Shown: one piece after another, positions 21,054 through 31,763 of the stretch | Position numbering within the stretch: position 1 is the stretch's first letter | Layout: every line of letters starts with the position of its first letter | From: Lomentospora prolificans | Lineage: Eukaryota; Ascomycota; Sordariomycetes; Microascales; Microascaceae | Length of the DNA stretch: 64,000 nucleotides | Direction of reading: 5' to 3' | NCBI GenBank assembly: GCA_029532625.1 | Contig: JARFXM010000006.1 | Location: 3,348,001 to 3,412,000 of the forward strand | Program-made: the position numbers and the translations under genes | The notes under the pieces: generated by a model | Seen by the model: only the letters and a program-made list of their open reading frames with translations | Told to the model about the DNA's origin: nothing | Databases searched by the model: none

Positions 21054-22703
21054 ATGTCGCAACCGCCCTACTACGGCCAGCAGCCCCATCAGGGCTATGG
21101 TGCTCCTCCTCCTCAGGGAGCCCCGCCCGCGGGATACCCAGGGTCTTCTCCGAATCCGGGAGCGCCTTACCAATATCCACCCTCGGGACAGACTCCGGGC
21201 CAGGCTCAGCAGGGATCATACCAGCAGCCATACGGATATAATGCGCCGCCTCCAGGAGCCCCGCTAGCTGGCCAGTATCAGTCGCCCCCTCCACAGCCGC
21301 AGGGCCTGTATCAAAACCAACAGCATCAACAACCACCTCCACAGAATGCTCCCTATGGACAGTACCCCCCGCAGAACCCGCCCTACGGTCAGGCGCCCCC
21401 TCAGGGTGCGCCTTATGGCCAGCCACCTCAGCAGAATGCTCCTTATGGACAGGCTCCTCCTCCCCAAGGCCAATACGCCGCCCCTCCGGCGGGTTATGGA
21501 CAACCTCCTCAGGGCTATCCACAGCAACACCAGCCTCCTCAGAGCTATCCACATCAACACCAGCCTCCTCCTGTAAGTTCGGGCGCGCTCTCTATTTCAT
21601 CCCGAAGGTGATTCATGTGGCTAACAATGGCAATGCGGTGGGGTCAGAACCAGCAATGGCAGCAGCCCCCTCTTCACGGAGCCCCTGGAGCCGGATACGG
21701 CGGATACAACGCCCCTGTCCAACCAACTCCCGCGTCTCAAGGTTACGATCCCGCCCAGAAGGCTTGGGCACAGCCGGTGAATACCTCGAATGATGTAGAA
21801 ACACTCCGAAAGGCTATGAAGGGCATGGGATGCGATGAGAAGGCTTTGATCAAGGTCCTCACGAAGCCCCAGTATTCCAACCCTTGGGCCATGGCGCAGC
21901 TTGTGCAGGATTACAACAGCCGTTTCATCCGCAATCTGGCGGATGATATCAAGAGCGAGACACGTAGCGGCTTGGAAATGGCCCTCCTTGCGCTTCTCCG
22001 CGGCCCTCTCGGCAACGACGTCTACGTCCTCGACAAATCTTTGAACCGTATGGGTACTGACGAGGAGGCCCTCATGGATGTCATGCTCAGCCGGTCTAAT
22101 GCCGACATCCGAGCCATCGCGGCCGAGTACAAGCGTGTCAAGAACAAGGACCTCCTCGTCGACATCAAGGAAGATGTCGACGGTACACTGCTCCGGATGT
22201 ACAGCATGATCCTAAGCGCCACGCGTGCCGAGGACGCAGCCCCCGTCCTCCCCCACGAAATCGACCAAAAGGTAACAGAGCTTCAGCGTGCGACGGAGGG
22301 AATGATTGGTTCCAACGCAATCGCCGTAGCACAAATCTTTGTCAGCAGCAACGCGGCGCAAATCGACGCCATGGCGAACGCCTACCAGCGCAAGTACCAC
22401 AGGAGCCTCCAGGAAGTCATCGAGAAGGAGTTCCGTGGTGATATGGAGGATGCGCTCTTGCGGATGTTGACGGCCGGGCAGGACCGCGCGAGATCCGACG
22501 CTTTGAGACTACGGGAGTCTTTGACGAAGAGGAACGACAAGCGGCTAATTAACCTCGTTGTCAGCCTTTACTGGGATCGGCCGAGATTGGACGCGGCGAA
22601 GGAGGCGTATCAAAAGAGGTACGGGATTGCGTTGGCGAAGGAGGTCAAGGATTTGCTCAAGGGTGACTTGGAAGATGTTATTCTGGCTCTTCTGGGAGAG
22701 TAA
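21054..22703 (+). CDS. Annexin with long Pro/Gly/Tyr/Gln-rich N-terminus, 524 aa
   Basis: Calcium-dependent phospholipid-binding protein of the annexin family (fungal annexin C type). Two exons, 21054-21572 and 21648-22703, joined at phase 0 (525 codons with stop). The start ATG gives MSQPPYYGQQ. Residues 1 to about 215 are low complexity, with repeated PYGQ and PPQ blocks similar to the annexin VII/XI and ALG-2-binding type tails. Four annexin repeats follow from about residue 225: repeat 1 with LRKAMKGMGCDEKALIKVL, repeat 2 with LNRMGTDEEALMDVM, repeat 3 with QRATEGMIGSNAIAVAQIF, and repeat 4 ending ALAKEVKDLLKGDLEDVILALLGE. The calcium loop GxGT is closest to consensus in repeat 2; repeat 1 has GMGC, and repeats 3 and 4 are divergent. 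Roles proposed for fungal annexins are membrane trafficking and organisation; not testable here. Confidence 0.95.
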
Positions 22704-24728
22704 TGGTAAATTCTGTACGGGATTTGAATATCTAGATTGTATTACTGGCACGCAATGCTTGATAGATTCAATTTCTTGAATAAGTATGGCGAATAATGAT
22801 TTGGATTGGTCAATCTTCATTCAGAAGATCGATTCTCTGCGTGTGATCATAGCATTTATGCCAAACATTAGTGACGTCAGTCGGGCGGCGTGCCAACCAT
22901 TTTGGCCTTAATTAATCCTCGGGACACGTACGGAGGCCAGCGGCTTCTCGCCTAGCTTTCCAGCAGATCCCCATGAAACGCGATCCGGTATAGCTCTTGT
23001 TAGGCAGCGACAGGGTAGTAACCATGCCCGTCGTTTCGATAGTGCGTCTCGATGGGTGGTTACGTCATTGATATCATTCCAAGCACATGTAGCTGTAGGT
23101 GGTCTAGTAACAACGTCAGCGGGGAGTTTCCATGTTCAGCAAGCAAATGGCAGCTACAAGAGAGTATTAGAGCTTGAGATTGCGTTTGGCACAGAAATAC
23201 CACCCACTTGGGCGAATCATTGTTCTCTTGGCGGTGAAAGTGATCCCATCTGGCGGCATGGTGGAAAATGGTGTGGTAGTGTAATAGGCGTCAGGCTAGT
23301 TGGGAGCTCCGATGGAAGCTATATATTATAGGGAAGTGCTTGCTTTGAAAGGTTCGGTAATTACCTGGTACCCGCGATTTGTCGACGCCATCATTGATCC
23401 AACAGCGCGGACTTTTCTCCGGCTGAGGCGAAGGACCTCACTGGCCATAACAACCTCCCCTAATGTATACAGCAATACCTTACAGTACGTAAACAACTCT
23501 CCTTATCTATTCTAGCGCTAGTTTAAAAGTCGTCCTGCGTAGTGTCCATGGTCCGAATAGCCAGTGATAACAATGACTAGACAGTATTTGGTATCATCCA
23601 ACTGCAAAGGGGACTGCGGCTAGACCAGACTGTGACCGGGCTCAGTTCCACTTCAACTCGAGAAGAGTTGGGACAGCCTACTGGGGTCCGACACTGTCCC
23701 ACTATTTGTTGAATTCCGGGGGAACCATAGTGTACTACCGACAATACACACCCTTAGGATGGCCGAGAGTTTCCTGAACAAATAGGCATTGCTCCCCTCT
23801 AGCTAGAAGCTACTTTATTCGCGAGTGGCTCGGGCAAAATCATCGCCGAGCGATCCAACGCCGCGCTTGTCTGGCACTGAAGTTTGTTCCAGTTCCTAAG
23901 TTTCTAGGAGGGGACATAGGAGCAGCTCTACAACTAGTAATGGAAATTCACTTGCATTAAAGAGCCATTTCAAATGGCTTCTTTATTCTATGGGACATCA
24001 GGAGGTTTGTCAACTCCGCCACCGAAATCCGTTCCACTATCTGTGCGCCTTACTCGCTAGTAGTGCCTGACAGAAAGGGATTTTAGCACTCTGATTCCGA
24101 TTAATACGGCCAACACTAGCGCATCCAACTTCCTTAGCACAAGGCATATCGCCGCCTCGGTTAGCGGTAATGATGATGCTTATACGCCACCTTATGGTTG
24201 TGCAAAGAGAATAGCACTTCATGATGCCAATGTTTTGGTTGGACTGATTCCGCAAGAGTCGTTGTGGGACGTTCGGTCCGTGCCAAATAGAAAGCTCAGA
24301 GAATAGCCAAATCCGGATATGGTCCGTCTTCCTCGGGCCTGCCATCGGAGCTGCGTCTAACCGCATGTGCAGAGGGAAAGGGAATCGGACAGGCCAGGTC
24401 ACACCCTGTGACAACCCACCAATGAGTGTGATCTCAAAGTCAATCTTCGTTGGCACTTCGGGCGACCTGGACGCTCAGATTCTGGCAGAGCATTTTAGAT
24501 GGCGACCAATCTTTGAAAACTGATAAGACAACGACTCGGAGAGAGCAAGCTAATAGGCGGGGACACATGTGCAGAGCCATGTCGCTACAACTGCCGCAAA
24601 TTAATTTATTAGTATTAGGAGAAGAGAAAAAAAAAGAAAAAAGAAAAAAAAAATGTGCATCTTCGATATTCTTGGATGCCAATCTGGCATGATACAATTT
24701 GAGCTAAGAAGAATAAGCGAAAAAAATT
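22704..24728. other. Long intergenic stretch, no gene supported
   Basis: Frames of up to 139 codons (for example 24037-24456, minus) have no recognisable motif. An A-rich GAGAAGAGAAAAAAAAAG tract lies near 24620-24652. Confidence 0.45.
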
Positions 24729-24799
24729 GGACACACCCGGAATCGAACCGGGGACCGCCTCTATGCTAAAGAGGAATTATACCACTAAACCATGCGCCC
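24729..24799 (-). tRNA. tRNA-Ala (anticodon AGC)
   Basis: The minus strand reads a complete cloverleaf of 71 bases without an intron. Acceptor GGGCGCA pairs with TGTGTCC (two G-U pairs), the D arm has TTTAGTGGTATAAT, the anticodon stem CCTCT/AGAGG encloses loop TTAGCAT with anticodon AGC, and the T arm is CCCGG-TTCGATT-CCGGG (B box GGTTCGATTCC). A T-run (TTTTTT on the minus strand, plus strand 24721-24726) directly downstream is a pol III terminator. It would insert alanine at GCU and GCC codons. Confidence 0.95.
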
Positions 24800-25083
24800 T
24801 TTGTTAGTTAGTAGTCGGTTGTGTTAGATCGTCACAAACAGTTTCCTGAGCCTCACCACGTTATCCAAAGATTTACTGGAAAAATCTCAGGTCGGAGAAG
24901 AAGAAATGCTCAAGGAGGGTTGAGCGCTAAGAGAACCATTCTCACCCTAGATCTTGACTACAAGGCCTCACTTGATGGCAAAAACACGACATCAAGGGCG
25001 ATTATACATCGCATTCATGGGTACCTTGTACAAGATCAATGCTTCTATTTTCTGTGCTACTAGTTCATAACGTCAAATATCAC
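24800..25083. other. Short intergenic stretch
   Basis: Between the tRNA start and the peroxidase stop codon; no gene seen. Confidence 0.5.
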
Positions 25084-25985
25084 CTAAGCAGCAGCGGCAA
25101 TTTTAGCTGCCAATTCTATAACATCATCGTTGGTGATAACGTCCGTGGGCCTCCGGAAGCCCTCCTTGTACGCAAGGCGTTCCTCACCTGTCAAATGCCA
25201 ATATGGTCAGCAACTACCGGCTAACGAGAGAATCCGAGAATCAAGATCTACTTACGGAACAAAGCATCCACCCACTTGGTGGGAGCGTTGCCTTCCGTGC
25301 CGGTACCAAATACAGCAAGGTAGAGGGCGGTCTCGAATTGACTGAACTGCTCTTCTTGGGCAGTGAAGTGAAACTCAGGGTTGGCAGCGGCAGCGGCAGC
25401 GAGGCGAGCCTTTCTGGCCTTGGCAGCTGCCTCGATCGTAATCTTGGGCTTGGTGAAGTATTTAGCCACACTGTTGTAGATCTTGGGGTTGAAACTGTGG
25501 TTGTCGCCAAAGTAAATGTCGTTGCGGCTCAAGCTGCCGTCATGCTCGATGACTAGATGTAGGGTTAAAATTGATTGAACTAGAAAAAAAAAAAAAAAAA
25601 AAAAGGCTCTTACCTCCATGAAGGTTAAGGTCATCAAGGTGGAAGGTAGTGGGGTTTCCCGTCGTCGAGGTGGTAGCCGCGAGCTCGGCCACTGGACGGC
25701 TAGAATTGGGGCTCAAATTGACAGCCTCATCGATGCCATTCACAAGTTCATCGATGGAGATGTCTTTGCCGCTCCTGTGAATGAAGCCATGATTGGCAAG
25801 AGAGTTCAAGAAGGGGCACGGGCCGCGGCCTAAAGAAACGTTAGCCAGGCTCGCTGATGGCCGTACAATACTGGTAGACACCTACGATCTCTGGATGACG
25901 GGGCGTTCCAGGCATGAGGGTCCGCAACAGCTGCGCTGACGACGGCTAGAAGAGCCGTAAAAGAAAGGACAGTTGGTAGCTGCAT
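25084..25985 (-). CDS. Secreted heme-thiolate peroxidase, chloroperoxidase / short UPO family, 238 aa
   Basis: Four exons: 25985-25886, 25829-25614, 25552-25256 and 25187-25084 (239 codons). The start MQLPTVLSFTALLAVVSAAVA is a signal peptide. The mature part has the Peroxidase_2 (PF01328) hallmark PCP with the heme-ligand Cys38, then FLNSLANHGF, and an acid-base EHDGS motif (Glu108, His109, Asp110) before SLSRNDIYFGDNHSF. The EHD form follows Caldariomyces chloroperoxidase; peroxygenases often have EGD. The C-terminal exon encodes EERLAYKEGFRRPTDVITND and ends AAKIAAAA. At 238 residues it is a short-family member. Such enzymes use hydrogen peroxide to halogenate or oxygenate substrates outside the cell; the substrate is not predictable. 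Intron 2 holds a run of 21 T on the sense strand. Confidence 0.9.
25584..25604. repeat. A21 homopolymer inside a peroxidase intron
   Basis: Run of A on the plus strand in intron 2 of the minus-strand peroxidase; it would act as an extended polypyrimidine tract upstream of the acceptor. Confidence 0.9.
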
Positions 25986-27179
25986 ATTGATGATCAGAAC
26001 ACACCAGGAAGGGATAGAGAGAGCAAGTCAAGGGTTCAAGGCCGGCGAGCAACAGTTCAACTGAGAGAGGGTGCTAGGTCCTAAGTCTTTATAGATGAAC
26101 GTCCACGGGCTTGATCCGCCCCAACGACCAATCTGGACGTCGTAATATTTGCTGACGCCCGGCCCAACCCCAAGGGTTGGGATATCGAAGACATGCAGCA
26201 GATATTGGAACAATGCAGGTGGACAACCTTGGCACGCTGACGGTTAGCTTGTTCATGATTGGCCGCTTGGTAGAGATTACCCTGTCCCGCGATGCAGCGA
26301 CGACGGTAATACGCTATGATGGAGGCAGTATTCTGCGTGCCGACGGCTCCGGGCGGCAGCGTTGCCTGGCTCCCAGATCTAAAAATACGAACGTCCCTGC
26401 CTTAGTAGATGACAAAGAATGCTGTGTGGGTAAATTACAGATTGGATGCGGCGCTGTAAGCGGTAGGTTACACGGCACCATGCCATGTGCAGTGGCTGGG
26501 TGGGGAACCGGTCCGGCAGGTCAAGTCAAGCAGGGCATTAGGCGCGTTTTACTCTTCCTCTGCTTCTGGCTTCTTTTTGCTTTTATTCTGGGTGTGGGAG
26601 ATGCAGGGGCAGGGGTTTGAGTCCGTCCTGAAATATGTGTCCTGGTCAAAGCGGGAATGCTTGTTTTTCATGTAGTTGGCCATCCATCCCCGTGCGCGAA
26701 TTGGGTTAGCGAAACGCCAATCAGTCTCGCGCGACTCACGTATTCGGAGTTGTTGCCATGGCTGGTCGCCTCCGGGGTCTTGACAACGATGGCTTAGCCA
26801 TAGCTTTGTAATATCCTCACCGTGATTGTCAGGGGCGATTTTGCTAGGCCATCTTGCTTTTGGTGGCCATGCTTGCTTTTGGTAGCCATCCGTGAGGAGA
26901 TGGAAGGATTGAGCCTACGAGCGAGCACTTCAAGACAACGAAGATTGCCGGGCGGGATTGCACACTCCGCAAATCCTCCCAAGACAGCAATTGTAGGTGG
27001 AGAAATTAAGGTTAATGCTCGACCCACCTACCAGGGTGCGCGTATTCGCCAGCCAGCTGATCGCGACCTTGCACTCCTTTACACACTCCTTTACATTCAT
27101 AATTACAGAATTCCCCGTTTCGTCTCAGTTCAAATAAGCTCATTTGCTTTTCTTCCTCTTCCTCTTCCTGGCAATCAAC
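25986..27179. other. Intergenic stretch, no gene supported
   Basis: Includes the peroxidase promoter. A plus-strand frame of 147 codons at 26177-26620 has a hydrophobic end (VLLFLCFWLLFAFILGVG) but no start context, intron pattern or motif that would make it convincing. Confidence 0.4.
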
Positions 27180-27613
27180 CTAGGGCAGCGTCGGGGGAGA
27201 AACTAGTCTTGACTGCCATACATTCGAAACACCCTCTATCGACAATATTGTATCCGGGCCAAGAATCGCTTCGAAAACGAGACCTGGGAAGATGTCTGAA
27301 ATCCACACATCAACAAAGACTGTGGATGGGTCCGCTTCGACGATCGCATGGGCTACGTCGCACACCACGGATACCTGCAAAACCAAAAGATTAAACACTG
27401 CCATGCGCGCTAGGCAAAGACAAGGTGGTTACTCACATCGTCGGCTAGGACAATCCATCGGCGGATGGCGTTCGGAGGCGGAAATGGCCTTGCCGTCGTA
27501 GCCATAGGTACATTGCATTCCGCCCCTATAACTACCGCACCATTCTTAGAGCATGGCACTGCGGCGACGAAGAGCGCTTGCAAAATAAAAAGATACGCTT
27601 GCGCTTTCATCAT
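27180..27613 (-). CDS. Candidate small secreted protein, 123 aa, unknown family
   Basis: Two exons, 27613-27437 and 27374-27180, joined by a 62-base intron with a perfect GTGAGT donor and a pyrimidine-rich TTTTGGTTTTGCAG acceptor; both junctions are at phase 0. The start gives MMKAQAYLFILQALFVAAVP, a good signal peptide, with a second ATG one codon later. The mature part has few cysteines (two or three), a NAIRRWIVLADDVSVV junction and a VFVDVWISDIFPGLVFEAIL stretch. I do not recognise it. Support is the signal peptide plus clean intron; the C-terminal 20 residues look less constrained and the true end may differ. Confidence 0.4.
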
Positions 27614-28271
27614 CGAATAACTGTGCTTACGGCAGCGATAATAAGTTTCGTCGTGCGTCTTGGACGGCCGCCTGGGTAGTGGTACACGCAATGGCGGACG
27701 GGCATACAGCCTATATGTTACATCCTCGTTGAAGAGGTCGGTGAGGTGAAGCGGGGGTGATGACATCGCCGGGTAACGTTGTGTATACCGCGTCGCATCT
27801 CAGATGGGACGATTGTGATCACCTGCATCTGGTAATCCATCCTTCTCTTTACCCGGTAAATTGTCCGCGGCTACCCGGCCACTTGGAGAAGACGACGGAT
27901 GACGAATTGTGGCGCAGGTTTGTCCACAATATTGCTCATAGTTTAAATACTTCGTCAGTCCCCTTGTGGGTTGGTTAGGAGAGGCATTCGCAAGTTGTCG
28001 GTTTCGAAGTCAGTCATTCTGTGAGGCGCGTAGCAAATGAAGGAAAGTCTGCCATGGCTTTTTCGCCCATAGGAAACCTTGAATTAATTAAATGCGGGCC
28101 GAAGGTTAGCCAAACCCGAGGAATACCGAACAACAACCATCTTCAGTCGGCCGATACTGGTCTTGATTCAAATCGCTCTGTCGGGTTGGATTCCACCCAA
28201 CTCATTCCACCTATAGTGAAGATTTTCTGAAATCTAATGACTGGGTTCTACATATTTCGTATGGCTCGATT
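27614..28271. other. Intergenic stretch, no gene recognised
   Basis: No conserved frame or RNA gene seen. Confidence 0.45.
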
Positions 28272-28561
28272 TTATAACAGCCTTTGTGTATAATTTTCCT
28301 TGGCAACCGAATATGGAAAGTCGTGTATCCACCACTGCCTCGCTCTTTCGGCGCCATGGTCCAGGAATTCGGGGATTTCAAACGCCTCAGCCCACCCTCG
28401 TTTCTGAAATTCCGCCAACGCATTCGTCACCCAACTCACCCAGTTCTCAGCCCGCTCTGCCTTCGCGTTCGGGAGTGGAATATCCTTCAAAACAGTGGCC
28501 ATCTGCTCTTCAGTCACGTCGTTGGGCAATTTTCCCACCATGATCCTTCCAATCAGGCTGT
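28272..28561 (-). CDS. C-terminal fragment of a small fungal protein of unknown function
   Basis: A minus-strand frame from an acceptor-like TTACAG near 28562 runs to a stop at 28272; an ATG at 28541 could also be the start. It has LIGRIMVGKLPNDVTEEQM, then LKDIPLPN, an ENWVSWVTNALAEFQKRGW core and a charged C-terminus. This pattern (xRIxVGKL, then a short LKDIPL-like strand, then a CxxWVxxxLxxL helix) resembles a fungal-specific family of small proteins (DUF6914-like; name tentative). The expected N-terminal exon is not found upstream, so the gene may be truncated. Function unknown. Confidence 0.4.
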
Positions 28562-29820
28562 AATCTCTCTCTCTATCTTATGTTGAAGTGATCGTATGAT
28601 ATTCCTGGAATGTTATGTAGGGATATAAATACTCGTAGCTTGTCGCTTTAAGCCTTTGTGAGAGGCAATAGGGTGGGAGCCACTGCACAAGACGCAGTTA
28701 GTGGGGTTAAGCCGGTGGACGAACGGGATTTGAGTACGAACTAGTCAGCCTCTCGTCTTATTCCAACGCCGCGAAGGTCCGAAAAGAGCTTGTTACGGAC
28801 CAGAGGGAGGACGGAAACTCTGGCGTTCGTGTCAGATCAAGCTATGGCATAAATTTGCCAGAGTCGGTTGGGCGCACATACGCACGGAGCGAGTGCAGGA
28901 CGCCTTGAGCCGAGATTCCAGTCCCGTGACCTTGGCTGGCTTTGACATCCTGTTGGAATCCAACCAGGGATAAATGCGCTGAGACGACGCGCCAAATGAC
29001 AGCTCCGGTCGTGAACGACGGCCCGTATTTACTCAAGCCCACCGTTCCGTCCCCATACCAGTCACACGCGTCTCTAGCGGGCCGTCAGTCTTATGCCAAT
29101 CCAAGGCTACATGAAAATTGTGTGACCAAAGAAAAAAGCCTAGGGATATCTGGGAATAATTGTTTGACGCTCAAAGTCAGCCACGAACGTGGCTCTTGGC
29201 TTTTTTGGAATTCTAGTAGTATTACGGAAAGTCGATGAGGGTGCTATTCACCCATTTGGCAGTTATGTCTCTTGGCGGCAGATTCCCCTCGATCACCAGC
29301 ATTCCTTGATGCGTCTGCCATGGTCATGATGTCAATCTCATTCCCTAGTTGGAATTATGAAGCGCTTTCATCAATCATCAAGTCCTCTGATTTGACCATT
29401 GATCGACGGCTTCACATCACTGGCTGAAATTGCCAGCGGGGCCAGCCGGATCAGGTTCCGAGGCGAAGTGCGGCACCTTATATCGACGCCTCGTAGTTAT
29501 CCGTCGGGAGCCGACGCGAGGCATGTCGTATTTTGGCAGTGCCGACAAGACGGAATAACCTACCATCACTACCCGTTACATTGAATGCACTAAGCTGACA
29601 GCCGTTTGCGAGCCTGGAGTCTAAGCGAGTGGTCGTTGCCACGCTGACATCGCTTCTATTGATCCCCCGGCACAGAGATTATACATATATATAATCACAA
29701 ATGTTCTGCACTTCTGGCCAGCTCGCGTTACTTCGTGGAATCGCACAGTAACCATGCAGCTTGTCCTGAATGTGCTTCTACTGATCCAGGCAATATTTAC
29801 TCATCACTCACGCGATAACT
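28562..29820. other. Intergenic stretch, no gene recognised
   Basis: No conserved frame. A short palindromic GCCAGCGGGGCCAGCC-like sequence near 29442 was examined as a possible RNA gene and not supported. Confidence 0.4.
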
Positions 29821-30617
29821 ATGGCTGCAACACCAACATTGCGCGACATCTTCAATAAGATCCCGGATGGGCTCAACGAGGTGGATGTCATCATCGCAGG
29901 AGGTAAGCAGAATGTACGTCAGTTCTTCGTGCGACCTAAAAGCTAAGATACGCGACAGGTGAAACAGCAGGTTTTGTCGTCAACTCAAGGCTCAGTGACT
30001 TGGTCCCGAACCTCTCCATCCTAGTTGTTGAAAAAAGGCCAGGACAATTGGAATGGAATGACCCTACAGTCACGAACCCACTACATTTTATCGAGAACAT
30101 ACCCGATCTACCCGTACCTAACCCGAGGATGATATAATACTACCAGGGACTTAGCGAGCCCAATATTGCCGATAGAGCGGCGGATCATCCATCAACATGC
30201 TGACCTACGCACGACCCCAGCGCGAGGATTTGGATGCCTGGTATATGCATGCCAGGGTGGTCGGCTGACCGCATGTTGCTATATTGTGAAAAGGGTGTTG
30301 AGCAACAATAGCAAAGTCTGTTATTTCTCATCTAACCTTGCTTTCTTTGTTCGAAACATACCATGATCCCCGTTCAAGCGACACGCACGGGCTTCGACGG
30401 GTCAACTCACATTTCCAATGGTTAGTACGGCGCCACGCAGCTCCAAGAGCGGTTTATCAAGGCTGCTGCCAGAGTGGGCTTTCCTGAATCGGCCGACATA
30501 CAAAATCTGGACTCCAACCAAGCTGTCCACGGAATATTCGCTATTACATCAGCCCAGAAGTGGGTGACCCCAGAGGCTGGCCAAGCGCCGGGCTTATTAG
30601 CATCGCAAGGAAGTTAA
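29821..30617 (+). pseudogene. GMC oxidoreductase (alcohol oxidase-like), decayed N-terminal half
   Basis: ATG at 29821 begins MAATPTLRDIFNKIPDGLNE followed by the FAD-binding strand DVIIAGG; a recognisable intron (GTAAGC donor near 29903, GCGACAG acceptor near 29958) leads to GETAGFVVNSRLSD and NLSILVVEKRPG, with GGT-GAA where the FAD motif should have Gly-Gly. DPTVTNP and YYQGLSEPNIADRA follow, separated by an in-frame TAA (MI-stop-YYQG). The frame then shifts; INMLTYARPQREDLDAWYM (GMC signature 1 region) is readable near 30190-30245. Remnants HGFDGSTHISNG and FIKAAARVGFPE occur further on, and similarity ends near 30617. The substrate and C-terminal catalytic His regions are absent. The intact family oxidises short-chain alcohols in peroxisomes with FAD and oxygen. 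Confidence 0.72.
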
Positions 30618-31763
30618 CTTTGAACCTTAGGGCAACCGTGACCTTCTAGAATCTTCGCTCAAGCATGGCATATCCTAGTGCCAACTTAACCAATCTTGAA
30701 GCAAGTAATTCATTCCGCTGCAGGTTTATATGCCGGATATAGGAGTGGGTCTAACCGTCTTCCGCAGACCCCCTGCTTCTAGGTTTTAGGTCCCCATAAA
30801 CCAGGATAGAGGAAGGGAAGGAGACCTTGTAGGGCTGGACTTGGCTCAAGGGATCGGCCATGGATGCATCGTCTTGGCTCATCGGCCAAGAGACAGCGGG
30901 GAACCAACGGGTTCACAGGAAAGCTCCGACGACATTTCTTTGTTCATTCTTCACTAGTTATTAGTCATTTATCTCAATTCACGACGCGAATCGCATGGCG
31001 AATGAAAAACCACTAAAGATGGGCCAAGAGATTGAGGCGTAATGACTGCATCTCGACGGTAAATATTCACCTGCTTGAAGTCGGCCAGATAACTCCCTCG
31101 GAAGTGCCAGCCGCCAGGCCAATTCTTGGCGGTCCAGACCCTGATCGGCGCAGCCAGAGAATGATCGGTCCCAATCTGGCTTGCCAAGTCCTACAAAACA
31201 TCAGGGGTCTTCGCATATTGGAAAAATCATCAAGCCAAGACTTTTGTCCAAAGCAACGCAGAGAATGGCTCGGCATAGATTACGTTTCTAAACCGTGCCA
31301 ATGTCCAATAGAGAAGTCAAAAAGCGCCGTGCTGGTGGGGCCGTGATCTCGTTTTGGACAATTAGCGCCTGTGATGATACCCGGTGCCTTCTTGGCATTC
31401 CCGAGAGCACAGGGTTCGGTTCGTTTGGACTTGGGAAAAAGTCCTACGGTCCGAGCCCGAGGTGAATAATGCGGCCTGTAGTATAAAAACCTCACCGTAA
31501 CTTCCTTCAGGATTTTTTTTCCAGCTTTTTTCTCCTCCTCACTACCCGTAACCTGAGCCAGGACCACGATTTGTATCGCTGAACCTCGCTGGACTGATAT
31601 ACTTGATGGCTGTTTACAGACTGCTCAATCGCCCTATGGAACAAAGATCTATTCATCTTGCTCTCCCCCGCCAAGCCACGCTCGCCGTAGAGGAAAAGGA
31701 CTACTACCTCCGTTAAGAAAAAAAGAATCACCGTGCAAAAAGAAACCACTCGGAAACAAAAAA
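30618..31763. other. Intergenic stretch upstream of the TTL-domain gene
   Basis: No conserved frame seen. The last 250 bases are pyrimidine- and AAAAA-rich and precede a start at 31764 within CAAAAAAATGGCC, consistent with a promoter and leader. Confidence 0.45.

Noticed and set aside
21022..21552. 176-codon minus-strand frame opposite the annexin N-terminus
   Set aside because: Antisense of the Pro/Gln/Gly-rich repeats; no independent support.
25584..25604. A21 as a retroposed poly-A tail
   Set aside because: It sits within a well-bounded intron of the peroxidase gene and needs no insertion event to explain it.
26177..26620. 147-codon plus-strand frame with a hydrophobic C-terminus
   Set aside because: No motif, no plausible intron or start context, and composition like the surrounding non-coding DNA.
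29430..29470. GCCAGCGGGGCCAGCCGGATCAG as a possible structured RNA
   Set aside because: Only a short imperfect hairpin; no tRNA or snRNA consensus boxes.
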